Shown: positions 37,818 to 48,086, counted from the first letter of the stretch. The stretch is 49,095 nt of DNA from Theionarchaea archaeon (GCA_018992565.1 JACVGW010000012.1:1-49095), one strand, 5' to 3'. Translations and numbers: made by a program. The notes: a model not told the origin generated them from the sequence alone.

Positions 37818-39110
37818 ATGGAAAAACCGATGATCAACCTGATCATTGCAGGACATGTGGACCACGGCAAATCCACCTTGGTCGGGCGCCTTTTTGAGGA
37901 CTTGAACCTTGTCTCCAAGGCTGAAAAAGACAAAGCAGAGCGCGACGCCAAAGACCTGGGGAAAGAGACCTTTAGATATGCATTTGTCATGGACACCAGT
38001 CTCGAAGAGAGGAGACGTGGGCTCACCATTGAATTGGGATTCAAAGCATTTGAAACCCAGAACAGGAGGTTCAACATCATTGATGCTCCGGGGCACTCTG
38101 ACTTTGTGAAGAATATGATCACAGGTGCTGCTGAAGCCGATGCAGGTGTTCTGGTGGTAGACGCTCAGGATACTCTGGAAAAGATCATGCCTCAGACAAA
38201 AGAACATGCCATACTCATGTTAACCCTGGGAGTTGACCAGCTCATTGTTTTCATCAATAAAATGGACCTTGTCTCCTATTCCAAAGATGCCTTTGAGACG
38301 GTCAAAGGAAGGATAAAGGAGTTCTTGTCTTCCCTGGGCTTCTCCAAGATGGAAAACATAATGTATATACCAGGGTCTGCTTTCCACGGAGAGAATGTGT
38401 CCCGCCCTTCATCAAAGATGGATTGGTATAAGGGTCCAACCTTTCTGGAAGCTCTGGACACGCTTGAAGAACCACCCAGACCAGTTGATAGACCCTTCAG
38501 AATGCCTGTACTGAGGACGTTTACGTCTCGCGGTATGGGGAAGATCATTGTCGCAGGGAAGGTGGAGAGCGGTGAAGTGAAAGAAGGAGATACCATACAG
38601 GTGGTCCCCTATGGTGGTACTGGGAAGGTCCTCTCTATTGAGTGGCAGCACAAACGACTGGCCAAGGCTGAACCTGGATTCGATGTAGGGTTAGCTTTGT
38701 CAGGGGCAGTAAACAAGCGAGAAATCAAGAAAGGATACATGGTGTGCAAGACTGGAGAGTTGTCCCAGATGGCAGATCAATTCAAGGCCAGGGTGATGGC
38801 ATGGAACAGGTATCTTGGAACAGGATACTGTCCTCTGATACACTGCCACCAGGCCGTGGTGCCTGTGCAGGTTATGAAGGTGGAGAGCACATTTGATATT
38901 TCCACAGGAGAGGTGCTCTCTGGCAATGTTGAGGGAATACAGCCCGGTCAGGGGGGGATTGTGTGGATTAAACCTCTCAAGCCGCTGGTAATTGAGAAAG
39001 CCTCTGAATTCCCTCGATTATCTCGATTTGCCTTGAGGGATGGAGTTACCACGGTGGCTGCAGGAGTATGTGTGGAAATCATGCCCAAGAAAGAAGAAAA
39101 GAAGAAGTAG
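37818..39110 (+). CDS. Elongation factor 1A-like translational GTPase
   Basis: GHVDHGKSTLVGRLFEDLNLV; EERRRGLTIEL; DAPGHSDFVKNMITGAAEAD; INKMD; domain III ending in RFALRDGVTTVAAGV. Confidence 0.88.
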   Translation: MEKPMINLIIAGHVDHGKSTLVGRLFEDLNLVSKAEKDKAERDAKDLGKETFRYAFVMDTSLEERRRGLTIELGFKAFETQNRRFNIIDAPGHSDFVKNMITGAAEADAGVLVVDAQDTLEKIMPQTKEHAILMLTLGVDQLIVFINKMDLVSYSKDAFETVKGRIKEFLSSLGFSKMENIMYIPGSAFHGENVSRPSSKMDWYKGPTFLEALDTLEEPPRPVDRPFRMPVLRTFTSRGMGKIIVAGKVESGEVKEGDTIQVVPYGGTGKVLSIEWQHKRLAKAEPGFDVGLALSGAVNKREIKKGYMVCKTGELSQMADQFKARVMAWNRYLGTGYCPLIHCHQAVVPVQVMKVESTFDISTGEVLSGNVEGIQPGQGGIVWIKPLKPLVIEKASEFPRLSRFALRDGVTTVAAGVCVEIMPKKEEKKK

Positions 39111-39306
39111 GGATTGATTGATAACCCAGCCTGGCATTCGCAGCCATTGATAGTCTGCACCCGTTCAGGTGTGCTTTCAGTATTGAATTCTTCACAGTAC
39201 ACAGGATTCAGCTGGAAGACGGGCCATGCTGGATGGGTGGAGGATCTCTTGGTGAGGGACTGACCTGCCTGAGTAAACCTTAAAATATCATCTCCCTACC
39301 TGTACC

Positions 39307-40434
39307 ATGAACCTGGATGATATACGAGCCCGCATTCCCGCTTCCAGACAGTACGTTTATTTGAATCATGCTGCCTGTGCCCCCCTTCCTGTAGACGTAC
39401 AAGCTGCCCAGAAAGAATATGTGGAGGAACGGGCACTCCACGGAGATGTGGTCTACGAACAATGGATAGAGAAAACAGAGGCCACCAGAAGACTTGTAGC
39501 AGACTTCATTGGAGGCCATCCTGAAGAGATTGCTTTTCTTAAGAACACGTCGGAAGGCATAAACCTTGTGGCCACCATGTTGCCCTTTGCTGAGAACGAT
39601 AATGTTGTCACAACTGATCTGGAATTCCCCTCCAATTTCTTGCCCTGGTATGATCTTCAGAGAAAAGGAGTGGAATTCAGGGTGGTGAAAAGCAGAAACC
39701 ACGTGCTGGAGCTTGCAGACTTTGAGAAAGCAATTGATGATAATACCAGGTGCGTGGCTGTCTCTCACGTGGAATTTGCCACCGGATTCAAGAATGATAT
39801 TACTGCTTTGAGTAAGCTGTGCAGCGATCATCATGCATATTTCTTTGTGGACCCCATTCAATCCATGGGTGCACTTCCCTTCAATGTAAGAGAGACTCCC
39901 ATGGACTTCTTTTCAAGTGCCTGTTACAAGTGGCTGATGTCAGAGCTTGGTATTTCCATTTTCTACATTAAGAGAGATCTCATAGACCACTTCCATCCTT
40001 CATATATTGGATGGTTTTCCCTCAAAGACTACCTGGACTATGAGAAATTTAACAGAGAACATCCTGAGATTACCACCACAGCACGGAAATTCGAATGTGG
40101 GAACCTCAACTTCTACGGGGTTTGTACCCTCCACGCCTCTCTCCAGTTCTTGAATCAGTTTTCAAGTACGTGGGTGGAGGAGCGAGTCATGAACCTGGCA
40201 GCTCATGTTATTGATGCTGTGAGCGAAAAAGGGTTTGAAGTCCAGACTCCCTCAGACCATGCAGGCATCGTGAACTTCAAGGTCAAAAATCCAGGTCAGG
40301 TGGTAGAGGCTCTGAAAGCGCGCAACATCATTGTCAGCTCGCGAGCGGGAGGTATCAGGGTATCGGCACACTTCTGGAACACTTGTGAAGAGGTGGATAG
40401 GTTAGTTGAAGCTGTTGAGGACATATGCTGTTGA
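39307..40434 (+). CDS. Class V aminotransferase / cysteine desulfurase-like
   Basis: YVYLNHAACAPLP; FLKNTSEGINLVA; VAVSHVEFATGFKNDI; HAYFFVDPIQSMGALPFNV; SACYKWLMSELGISIFYIKRD. Confidence 0.85.
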   Translation: MNLDDIRARIPASRQYVYLNHAACAPLPVDVQAAQKEYVEERALHGDVVYEQWIEKTEATRRLVADFIGGHPEEIAFLKNTSEGINLVATMLPFAENDNVVTTDLEFPSNFLPWYDLQRKGVEFRVVKSRNHVLELADFEKAIDDNTRCVAVSHVEFATGFKNDITALSKLCSDHHAYFFVDPIQSMGALPFNVRETPMDFFSSACYKWLMSELGISIFYIKRDLIDHFHPSYIGWFSLKDYLDYEKFNREHPEITTTARKFECGNLNFYGVCTLHASLQFLNQFSSTWVEERVMNLAAHVIDAVSEKGFEVQTPSDHAGIVNFKVKNPGQVVEALKARNIIVSSRAGGIRVSAHFWNTCEEVDRLVEAVEDICC

Positions 40435-41243
40435 AGATTGCGTATGTGGGAGATAAATTCCGTGGAGTTGCCAGACAGCCAGGACTCCGGACAGTGGAAG
40501 GTGACATCATGAGAGCACTGGAAAAGACGAGGTGCCCCACTGGAGTGCAGGTAGCATCCCGGACCGACAGGGGGGTGTCCGCTCTGGGAAATGTAATTCA
40601 GGTTGAGAGCAGCAGAACCGACCTGTGCAGGATTCTGACCTGCTTGCTGGAAGACATTTGGGTGTACGCATGGACAGAGAGAGCAGTGCCCCTGCGCATG
40701 TGCACCAAGCATTACATGTACGTTCTCCCACAGGAATACGAGAGAAGTCTCGCAAAAGACTGCTGTTCTCTCTTCAGTGGGACTCACAATTTTCGTGCCT
40801 TCTCCAAGGAGAAGAAAAGAGGGGAAAAGGCAAGTACAATCCGCACCATAGCTGTTTCATATGAAGTGGAGGATGGGATGACTCTCTTTCATTTCAGAGG
40901 GAGGAGTTTTCTGTGGCACATGATCCGCTGCATCATGACTGCCATGGTGAGATACATGGAGGGCCAGTGGACAGCAGAAATCATTACAGGTCTTCTGGCA
41001 CAGGATACCAGGATTGACACCACAACACAGGGATGCAGTCTGGCAGTAGGTCCCCGGAAACAAGAAAGACTCCCACCAGCTCCAGCCACCAACTTGCTGC
41101 TTCTGGATCTGGAGTATGGAATTCCTTTTTCAACCGACAATTTCAGCAAAGAAAGGATGCGAACAGAGTTTTCTCACCGTATTGAGTCTCTCCTGGTGCA
41201 AGAACGTATATTTGAGAAAATGATGACTTATGAGAAGAAATAA
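40425..41243 (+). CDS. truA: tRNA pseudouridine synthase TruA-like
   Basis: IAYVGDKFRGVARQPGLRTVEGDIMRAL; SRTDRGVSALGNVI; FSGTHNFRAFSKE; FLWHMIRCIMTAMVRYMEG. Confidence 0.88.
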   Translation: MLLKIAYVGDKFRGVARQPGLRTVEGDIMRALEKTRCPTGVQVASRTDRGVSALGNVIQVESSRTDLCRILTCLLEDIWVYAWTERAVPLRMCTKHYMYVLPQEYERSLAKDCCSLFSGTHNFRAFSKEKKRGEKASTIRTIAVSYEVEDGMTLFHFRGRSFLWHMIRCIMTAMVRYMEGQWTAEIITGLLAQDTRIDTTTQGCSLAVGPRKQERLPPAPATNLLLLDLEYGIPFSTDNFSKERMRTEFSHRIESLLVQERIFEKMMTYEKK

Positions 41244-41265
41244 AAAAGAGAAAGAGTCATTTGAT

Positions 41266-42996
41266 CTACTCCTTCTCCAACACCGACTTCAGCTTTTCGT
41301 ATTCCTCTTTGCCAATTTCTCCTTTGGCGTACCGTTCGTCTAGGGTCTCCAGAGCACTTTTCTCTCCTTCTGCAGGTGGAGCAGGTTGTTCTGGTGCAGC
41401 AGATTCTGCTGGCTTGGGCTTTCTTCTCTTCACCAGGAGCACTACTACGACCACGAGAACCACTACAATGACTACCACCACAACGATAACCATCATCCTG
41501 AACTTCTCGATCCTGGCGATTTCCTGGTTGCACAGGTCGATCTTCTCCTGACAGGTGGTTTCCTTCTCTGGATCATCATATTCTTCCCACTTGGCCTTGG
41601 CCTGTTCGAATAGTGCCTTACTCTGCTGGTATCCTGAAGCATTGAAGGTACTGGGAGCTGTCTTGAGGGATTCCTCACCCTGTTCAAGTAAGAGAGATGC
41701 CTCTTCTCTGAGGGCAATCCAATCCTGGCTTTCTTCCACCTTGGCTGCACACTCCTGAGATCGTTCCGTGTACTCTATTTCTTGATATTTCTCCTGTGCC
41801 TTGTTGAACTCCTCGATAGCATTCTCGTATTCCCGCTGGTTATAGTAGTCCATCGCCTGGTCAAAGAGGCTGTTGGCTTCATTTCCGACATTGCACTTCT
41901 CAATGTAGGCGTTGGCATCCTCGATTCCATGGCTGGCATCTGTATTGGAATATATTTCGTTGGATCCCTCAAAGCTCTCAATAGCTTTCTCAAATTCCGT
42001 AATGGCTTGAGAAAACTTGTGGTTCTGATATAATGAGATTGCATTAGACAGTGTCCCCTGTGCCTGTTCATTCATGAGCTTGTATTGCTTGTAAGGACCA
42101 CCTGTTTCGCCAAGCCATTCCACTGCATTGGCCAAAAGATCCATATTCTCTTTCTCTTTTTCAACAATGCAGTTCCAGAACGACTTTTGGCTTGAGAAGA
42201 AGACAGCTCTACCTTTGCCCATTTCCAGAGCAAGCAGGAGGTCCAGAGGTCCTTCTTCCTCATCATCATCTTTGGAGCCCTGTCCAGTTCCAGATAGGTC
42301 TGCGTATGTTTCATCTCCAGACGTAGCCAAAACTTTTCCTGACTCGTAACTGGCAATGGGAATTCCGCTGTACATACCAAATTCAGTGATCCCTTGGGTA
42401 ATGGGATGAGATTTGAAGTCTTCGATTTCCACGAAGTATGCCGCAGGAACGCTCAAGATGATGCCCCTTTCCTCCCAGCGATACTGTCTTCGTGCAGATA
42501 GACTAGACTTTTCTCTTGCTATGGTCACTGTTTCTGAGGAAAACTGAACATCGAAGGAACGTGAGATACTATTGTTTGAGGCTGCAGGATCTGCCAGCAG
42601 CAACAGGCCTCCGCCATTCTCCACAAACTGCTTGATGGCCGATGCTTCATCAGAGCTGTAGCTGTTCTCAAAGGAAGCGATTATCAGCACATCATAGTTC
42701 TTGAGAGTATTGTAGCTGAGTTTTCCTGATCCCCTGACATCGACATAGCCCACATCCTGAATCTTCCTTGAAAGAGTACCTAGCCCCCATGCCTCATCAT
42801 TGTTATTAAAAGAATAACCCCAATTGGTGGACCTGGAGAAGTCTAGCTCCTCAATCAAATACTTCTGCTCTGTATCAGAAATTGCAGATATTCGCGACTC
42901 ATCCACAAGTACCTTAATGTTATCTGATCCACTTGCGATTGGTATAGTACTGAGCAGGAACAAAACTACACATGCACAAACTATTACTTTTTTCAT
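41266..42996 (-). CDS. Secreted/membrane protein: GATase1-like (DUF4350-type) domain, TPR-like repeats, TM, C-terminal SHOCT-like motif
   Basis: Signal peptide; YDVLIIASFENSYSSDEASAIKQFVENGGGLLLLAD; TPR-like segments; TM MMVIVVVVVIVVVLVVVVVLLV; LDERYAKGEIGKEEYEKLKSVLE. Confidence 0.7.
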   Translation of the reverse strand: MKKVIVCACVVLFLLSTIPIASGSDNIKVLVDESRISAISDTEQKYLIEELDFSRSTNWGYSFNNNDEAWGLGTLSRKIQDVGYVDVRGSGKLSYNTLKNYDVLIIASFENSYSSDEASAIKQFVENGGGLLLLADPAASNNSISRSFDVQFSSETVTIAREKSSLSARRQYRWEERGIILSVPAAYFVEIEDFKSHPITQGITEFGMYSGIPIASYESGKVLATSGDETYADLSGTGQGSKDDDEEEGPLDLLLALEMGKGRAVFFSSQKSFWNCIVEKEKENMDLLANAVEWLGETGGPYKQYKLMNEQAQGTLSNAISLYQNHKFSQAITEFEKAIESFEGSNEIYSNTDASHGIEDANAYIEKCNVGNEANSLFDQAMDYYNQREYENAIEEFNKAQEKYQEIEYTERSQECAAKVEESQDWIALREEASLLLEQGEESLKTAPSTFNASGYQQSKALFEQAKAKWEEYDDPEKETTCQEKIDLCNQEIARIEKFRMMVIVVVVVIVVVLVVVVVLLVKRRKPKPAESAAPEQPAPPAEGEKSALETLDERYAKGEIGKEEYEKLKSVLEKE

Positions 42997-43253
42997 TTTG
43001 TCACCTCCCTTAATGTGGCTTGAGATATCCGCGCCTCGGCCCAGAACTGCCCGAGCAATTATCCTGAGTCGACTGATGGAATGTCTTTACTCAGGTATAT
43101 ATAGGTTTCGGATGGAGAGAAAGGAAAGAGAAAAAAGGCAGGATTCTTCAAGAGAAATCATTCCTTCTCTCATCAACGGGGGATTTTAGATCATGGTTAA
43201 GACACTCTTCACCAGAGCATCTGATGTAGAGAAAAATGAGAATAAGTAAAAAA

Positions 43254-44139
43254 CTAAATGTAGTAGATTTCCCGTCCAATCGGAGTACCTGAGCTGGAAT
43301 TATCTGATTTTAGGTCATGATATTCCTTGTCGTTAAACCATCCCCAGATGTCAGGTGTGTAGAAGCTGTAGTACAAATCCTGTTCGAAGTAGTTGCATGA
43401 AGCACATGTAGATTCCAGTGCATACCAGGTGTCTCCCATCTTGAATTCAATCCACGCATGTCCACTCTGGCCTCCTGGGAAGTGGACTACTCCCAGTACT
43501 ACCTTCACATCAGAGGCTGGCACACCTGCTATTCTCATCATGGCACAAAGCAGGATGGATCTATCCTCGCAATCACCCTTTCTCCACTCAATGGTCTCTC
43601 TGGGCAACTGCCAGAAGTCAAACTTGAAGGCCAAAAACTCTTTGGGATATTTCCACTCTTTGGGATTTCCTTCTGTCACATATTCTATCTCTTTACGGAC
43701 ATATTCAAAGATGGCCTGCTGTTTTTCTTCAGTTGTCCTGCACAGACGAGTCACTTCCTCCACTTTTTCGATGACAACGGGATCATCTGTCGTAATGAGG
43801 ACCCGGGGATCTTTAGTCAGAATTTTCTTTTGAAGAGATACTTCACTTTCCAGAACAGATTTCTGGGAATCTAGTTCATCAATCTGCTGCTGGAGTTCTG
43901 CCTGTCTCTGCTGCTCCAGGGGAATACGATTCTCTGTTTCTATAATTTTCTGTTCAGTCTCCTGAAGCTCAGACTCGATGGAAGCAACTTCATCTGTCAC
44001 CTTCTGGGTTTCTTCTGTTATGGAGAAGCTCTTGGTGTGCTCTTCCTGCTGTAAGGTGTAGTACTGGTAGGTTGTACCCATGAAGACAATCATGACTGTA
44101 GCCAGTCCAGCGATCAATAATACTAGTCTCTTGTTCACG
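43254..44139 (-). CDS. Membrane-anchored transglutaminase-like domain protein
   Basis: GTG start 44139 with SD GAGGGTG; TM, coiled-coil, then WRKGDCEDRSILLCAMMRIAGVPASDVKVVLGVVHFPGGQSGHAWIEF. Confidence 0.8.
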
Positions 44140-44142
44140 ATA

Positions 44143-45114
44143 TCACCCTCTCCGGTATTGCGTGTCGTTGAACCACCACAGCACTCTGACTGTGTGCTCA
44201 TCATAGAACTCATCCCGCGGAGTAGTCGTGAAGGCAAATCCCTTGAAGGGATCCAGTATCCACCAGGTGGTTCCATCGTAGACCTCCACCCAGATCCATC
44301 CATCATTCCCGTCAACTTCTGCAGCTATGAATTTCACGTGTTCAGAAGGCGTTCCCGTTATGCGCAGCATGGTTAGAAGCAATAGGTACTTATCTTCGTA
44401 GTGTCCTTTCCCTCGTCTGAGAATGTCCTCCGGATACTCCCACAAGTCTGTTCTGCCGAACCGGAAAATTGACTCATCATCTTCAATCTCATCCCGGACG
44501 AAGTTGAATAGTGCCATTTGCCTCTGCTTTAACGTGGTCAGTCCGGACGTAATCTCATCTGTCTTTGCCTTCAGGTAGGGGTTATCCACTGTCACGAACT
44601 TGTCGGGGGTACACTGTTCCAGACACTGAAAATACGAGAGCTCTTCTTGCACAGCATCCAATGACTGCTGCGAGGTATTGAACGATTCTTCTAACTGAGA
44701 AGTCATGTCCTCTTCGTCTGTCAGTTCACCCAGGATGGATTGGTATCTGGTTTCTGTCTGGGCAGCCTGTGCTTCTAGCTGGGAAAGCTGAGAATCAACC
44801 ACCTGTTTCTGATGGAGGAGCGTTTCATTCTGGTTCAGCGCCTCTGCATATGCAGAGTAGTACTGGGCTGATAGCAGAATGAATATGATAATAGGAACAA
44901 CCAGCAGACTGGCCAGTATGTAGCCTTTTTGGGACACATTCCCCCGTCCCTGCTTGGTTATAAACCAGGCCCCCTGTTTGTTCTCTGCTAGATTCTTCTC
45001 TTCCAAAGTGATGAGAGTCTGGGCCAGATTCTTGTTGGGAAAGTCCGCTTGCAGTCCCTCGTAGGTTCGAGGTCCCCTGCTCAGAGTTCTCAAAATATCT
45101 TTCTCTAATCCCAC
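44143..45114 (-). CDS. wHTH-TM-coiled-coil-transglutaminase-like pseudoenzyme
   Basis: N-terminal winged-helix-like ILRTLSRGPRTYEGLQADFPNKNLAQTLITLEEKNLAE; one TM; coiled-coil; GHYEDKYLLLLTMLRITGTPSEHVKFIAAEVDGNDGWIWVEVYDGTTWWILDP. Confidence 0.75.
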   Translation of the reverse strand: MGLEKDILRTLSRGPRTYEGLQADFPNKNLAQTLITLEEKNLAENKQGAWFITKQGRGNVSQKGYILASLLVVPIIIFILLSAQYYSAYAEALNQNETLLHQKQVVDSQLSQLEAQAAQTETRYQSILGELTDEEDMTSQLEESFNTSQQSLDAVQEELSYFQCLEQCTPDKFVTVDNPYLKAKTDEITSGLTTLKQRQMALFNFVRDEIEDDESIFRFGRTDLWEYPEDILRRGKGHYEDKYLLLLTMLRITGTPSEHVKFIAAEVDGNDGWIWVEVYDGTTWWILDPFKGFAFTTTPRDEFYDEHTVRVLWWFNDTQYRRG

Positions 45115-45274
45115 GTAATCACCAGAAGATTATCCTGCCGTAGAGTAATATAAACTTTTCCTCTTCCTTCCATACTGATAATGAGAGGTGTACGGTACAC
45201 TGTGGGCTGCTGAATGCTGTACTTCCTACCTCCACAGGAGAAATCCTTTTATGAGGAAAGGAGAAGGTCTCTGC

Positions 45275-46435
45275 ATGGTAGGTACGGAACCCATGTCGCG
45301 CAGGGATTTCATCAAGAAGTCTGTAGTGGCAGGAGCCGGCCTTGCTCTGGGCGTGTACGGCGTGTCCCGGCTGCTGCAGCACGAGTCCCCTTCTGCGTCC
45401 GGTGACAGTGGACAGCCCTGGAAGTGGTCAAAAGAAGGGTACCACTATATTACTCTGGGAGACTACGTCCAGTGTCAGATCTGCCCCAATCAGTGTGTAC
45501 TGAGAGAAGGAGTCAGGAGTGTATGCCGCAACAAAACCAACTACAAGGGCACCTTATACACACTAGCCTATGGAAACCCGTGCGCAGTTCACGTGGATCC
45601 TGTGGAGAAAAAGCCTCTCTTTCACTTCCTTCCCTCTTCTTCGGTTTATTCTGTAGCCACTGCAGGGTGCAACTTCAGGTGCTTGAACTGCCAGAACTGG
45701 GAAATCTCTCAGAAAAGCCCGGAAGAGACCACAAATATGGAATTGTTCCCTGAGAATGTGGTGATGAAAGCAGAGCAAGCAGGGTGTCAGTGTGTCGGAT
45801 ATACATACAGTGAGCCTACAGCCTGGTATGAGTACATGTACGATACAGCTCGAATTGCCTCACAGAGAAGAATCAAGAATATCTGGGTGACCAATGGCTA
45901 TATGAATGAGCAGCCTTTGAGAGATTTATGTCAGTATCTTGATGCAGCCAATGTGGATGTGAAGAGCTTTGATGAGAGGATCTATCATGAGCTCAATTCT
46001 GGAATGCTACAACCTGTGCTTAACACTTTAAAGATATTGAAAGAGGAAGGGGTGTGGATTGAAATGACTAATCTGGTGATACCAACGTGGACAGACGATC
46101 TGGACATGATCCGTGAAATGTGCCAGTGGCTGTACGAGAATCTGGGTCCTGACTATCCACTGCACTTCTCCCGATTTCATCCTGATTATAAACTGCAGCA
46201 TTTGCCCCCCACTCCCATTGAAATCTTGAAAGAAGCGCACACCATAGCTGAAGAAGAAGGGCTGCACTACGTTTACATTGGGAATGTGCCAGGTGTTGAG
46301 GAGCAGAGCACGGTGTGTCCTTCATGCCAGAGAGTGGTGGTGGAAAGGAATGGGTTCTTCATTGTGCAAATGCATATTCAGAATGGAGCATGTGAATTTT
46401 GTGGAGAGACGGTGGCAGGTGTGTGGTCAGGATGA
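45275..46435 (+). CDS. AmmeMemoRadiSam-type radical SAM enzyme with TAT signal
   Basis: SRRDFIKKSVVAGAGLALG twin-arginine signal; TAGCNFRCLNCQNWEIS radical SAM motif; GYTYSEPTAWYEYMYD; VDVKSF. Confidence 0.9.
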   Translation: MVGTEPMSRRDFIKKSVVAGAGLALGVYGVSRLLQHESPSASGDSGQPWKWSKEGYHYITLGDYVQCQICPNQCVLREGVRSVCRNKTNYKGTLYTLAYGNPCAVHVDPVEKKPLFHFLPSSSVYSVATAGCNFRCLNCQNWEISQKSPEETTNMELFPENVVMKAEQAGCQCVGYTYSEPTAWYEYMYDTARIASQRRIKNIWVTNGYMNEQPLRDLCQYLDAANVDVKSFDERIYHELNSGMLQPVLNTLKILKEEGVWIEMTNLVIPTWTDDLDMIREMCQWLYENLGPDYPLHFSRFHPDYKLQHLPPTPIEILKEAHTIAEEEGLHYVYIGNVPGVEEQSTVCPSCQRVVVERNGFFIVQMHIQNGACEFCGETVAGVWSG

Positions 46436-47907
46436 AGAGCGTGAAGAGAAAATACTGGGGAGTCATCATGGTGGGTATCCTGGCTGTTAGTGTGTACTGT
46501 GGAGTAAGAGTCTTCCATTCTGAAGAGTCTGGAACATCTGGAGTGGAGGATGAGGTACGAATAGTGCGACCTCCTGCTGTGGCAGGCCAATTCTACCCTT
46601 CTTCTGAAGAAGAGCTGCAGCAATCTGTAGCTATGTACCTGAATCAAGTTCCAGACCTAGATATATCTCATATTCGCGCCCTGGTGTGTCCCCATGCAGG
46701 ATACGTTTACTCGGGACTGACTGCAGCGTACTGTTATAAGCAGCTTGACGATGTGTACGATACTGTCATATTGATAGGGCCTTCCCATTACGTGTGGTTT
46801 CAGGGAGCATCTGTCCCTGATTATACGCATTACAGGACACCTCTGGGCCTGGTCAGAATATCTGATATTGTGTCTGACATGAAAGAGAACGGGTTTACTA
46901 CAGTTCCTCATGTACATGTTGAGGAGCACTGTCTGGAAGTACAGCTTCCTTTTTTGCAGACTGTGCTCTCTGATTTTGAGATTGTTCCCATCGTGGTGGG
47001 TGATATTGATCCTCAGGAACTTGCCTCCGCACTTCATCCCTACATTGATGAGCGGACTCTGGTCATTGCCTCCACTGATCTCAGCCATTACCACCCATAT
47101 GGGGAGGCGCAGGAGCTGGACGAGGCCTGCACTGCAGCTGTGCCTGCCCTGGATTTTGATAGAGTGTCGCACTGCGAAGCTTGTGGCATCAGGGCTGTGG
47201 AAGCTGTCATGCACCTGGCCCAACAGAATGGATGGCAGGGGAATCTCCTGGATTACAGAAATTCAGGGGATACTGCAGGAGGAAGAGACCAGGTGGTAGG
47301 GTACATGGCTGTGGCATTCTGCGGAACACTCTCAGAGGATAGCTCCTCACTTCTGGATGAACAGGAACAGGCATGTCTGCTGCAGTTGGCAAGGCAGACT
47401 CTTCAGCAGTACCTGACTGAGGGCACCTTTCCTGATGTTGATGAATCAGTGATGTCACCACGGTTGAAAGAGAACAGAGCATGTTTTGTGACGTTGAATA
47501 AGGAGGGAATGCTTCGAGGGTGTATTGGAACTTTCACTGCAGAGACAATGCTGTATCAGGCTGTTATGGAGAATGCAGTGAATGCTGCGCTGAGAGACCC
47601 TCGATTTGTTCCTCTTACCAGCGATGAGCTTGAGGAGGTCACTATCGAGATATCTGTTCTCACGACACCGTACCGCATATGGTACAGGGACAGTGACGAT
47701 CTCTGTGAAAAAATACGAGAGAAAGGTGTGATTATTACCTGGGGGAGGCAGAGGGCAACCTATCTTCCACAGGTGTGGGAACAGCTTCCGGATCCTGGGG
47801 AGTTTCTTTCTCATTTATGTGTCAAGGCGGGCCTTCCTTCCCTTTACTGGAAGCAAGGGGGTCTGGATGTCCAGATATACACAGCTCAGGTGTTTGGAGA
47901 AGAGTGA
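46432..47907 (+). CDS. Memo-family + AMMECR1 fusion protein, N-terminal membrane anchor
   Basis: Start overlaps the previous stop (ATGA); TM YWGVIMVGILAVSVYCGVRVF; Memo CPHAGYVYSGLTA, GPSHYV, STDLSHYHPYGEA; AMMECR1 GMLRGCIGTFTAETMLYQAVMENAVNAALRDPRF. Confidence 0.93.
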   Translation: MKSVKRKYWGVIMVGILAVSVYCGVRVFHSEESGTSGVEDEVRIVRPPAVAGQFYPSSEEELQQSVAMYLNQVPDLDISHIRALVCPHAGYVYSGLTAAYCYKQLDDVYDTVILIGPSHYVWFQGASVPDYTHYRTPLGLVRISDIVSDMKENGFTTVPHVHVEEHCLEVQLPFLQTVLSDFEIVPIVVGDIDPQELASALHPYIDERTLVIASTDLSHYHPYGEAQELDEACTAAVPALDFDRVSHCEACGIRAVEAVMHLAQQNGWQGNLLDYRNSGDTAGGRDQVVGYMAVAFCGTLSEDSSSLLDEQEQACLLQLARQTLQQYLTEGTFPDVDESVMSPRLKENRACFVTLNKEGMLRGCIGTFTAETMLYQAVMENAVNAALRDPRFVPLTSDELEEVTIEISVLTTPYRIWYRDSDDLCEKIREKGVIITWGRQRATYLPQVWEQLPDPGEFLSHLCVKAGLPSLYWKQGGLDVQIYTAQVFGEE

Positions 47908-48042
47908 GGTAGTCTTCAGCCTCTGGTGGGTGGGCTGGAATAGAAACGGTCTACTTTCTTAGAGCTGCGATATAGGCCACAAGTTAAACTGTTTCTTGAC
48001 AAATCTGATTTCAAATGAAACATCGGTCAAAAGAGGTTACTA

Positions 48043-48083
48043 GAGAAAAAAACAGAAGAAAATACAAAAAAGAAAGAAAAATA
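48043..48083 (-). terminator. T-rich terminator of the S-layer-like gene
   Basis: Minus strand CATATTTTTCTTTCTTTTTTGTATTTTCTTCTGTTTTTTTC after the stop codon. Confidence 0.6.
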
Positions 48084-48086
48084 TGA

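Noticed and set aside
37218-38207. 329-aa minus-strand ORF spanning the hisS/EF-1A junction
   Set aside because: Antisense to two clearly recognisable genes; its translation has no family features and simply mirrors their codon usage.
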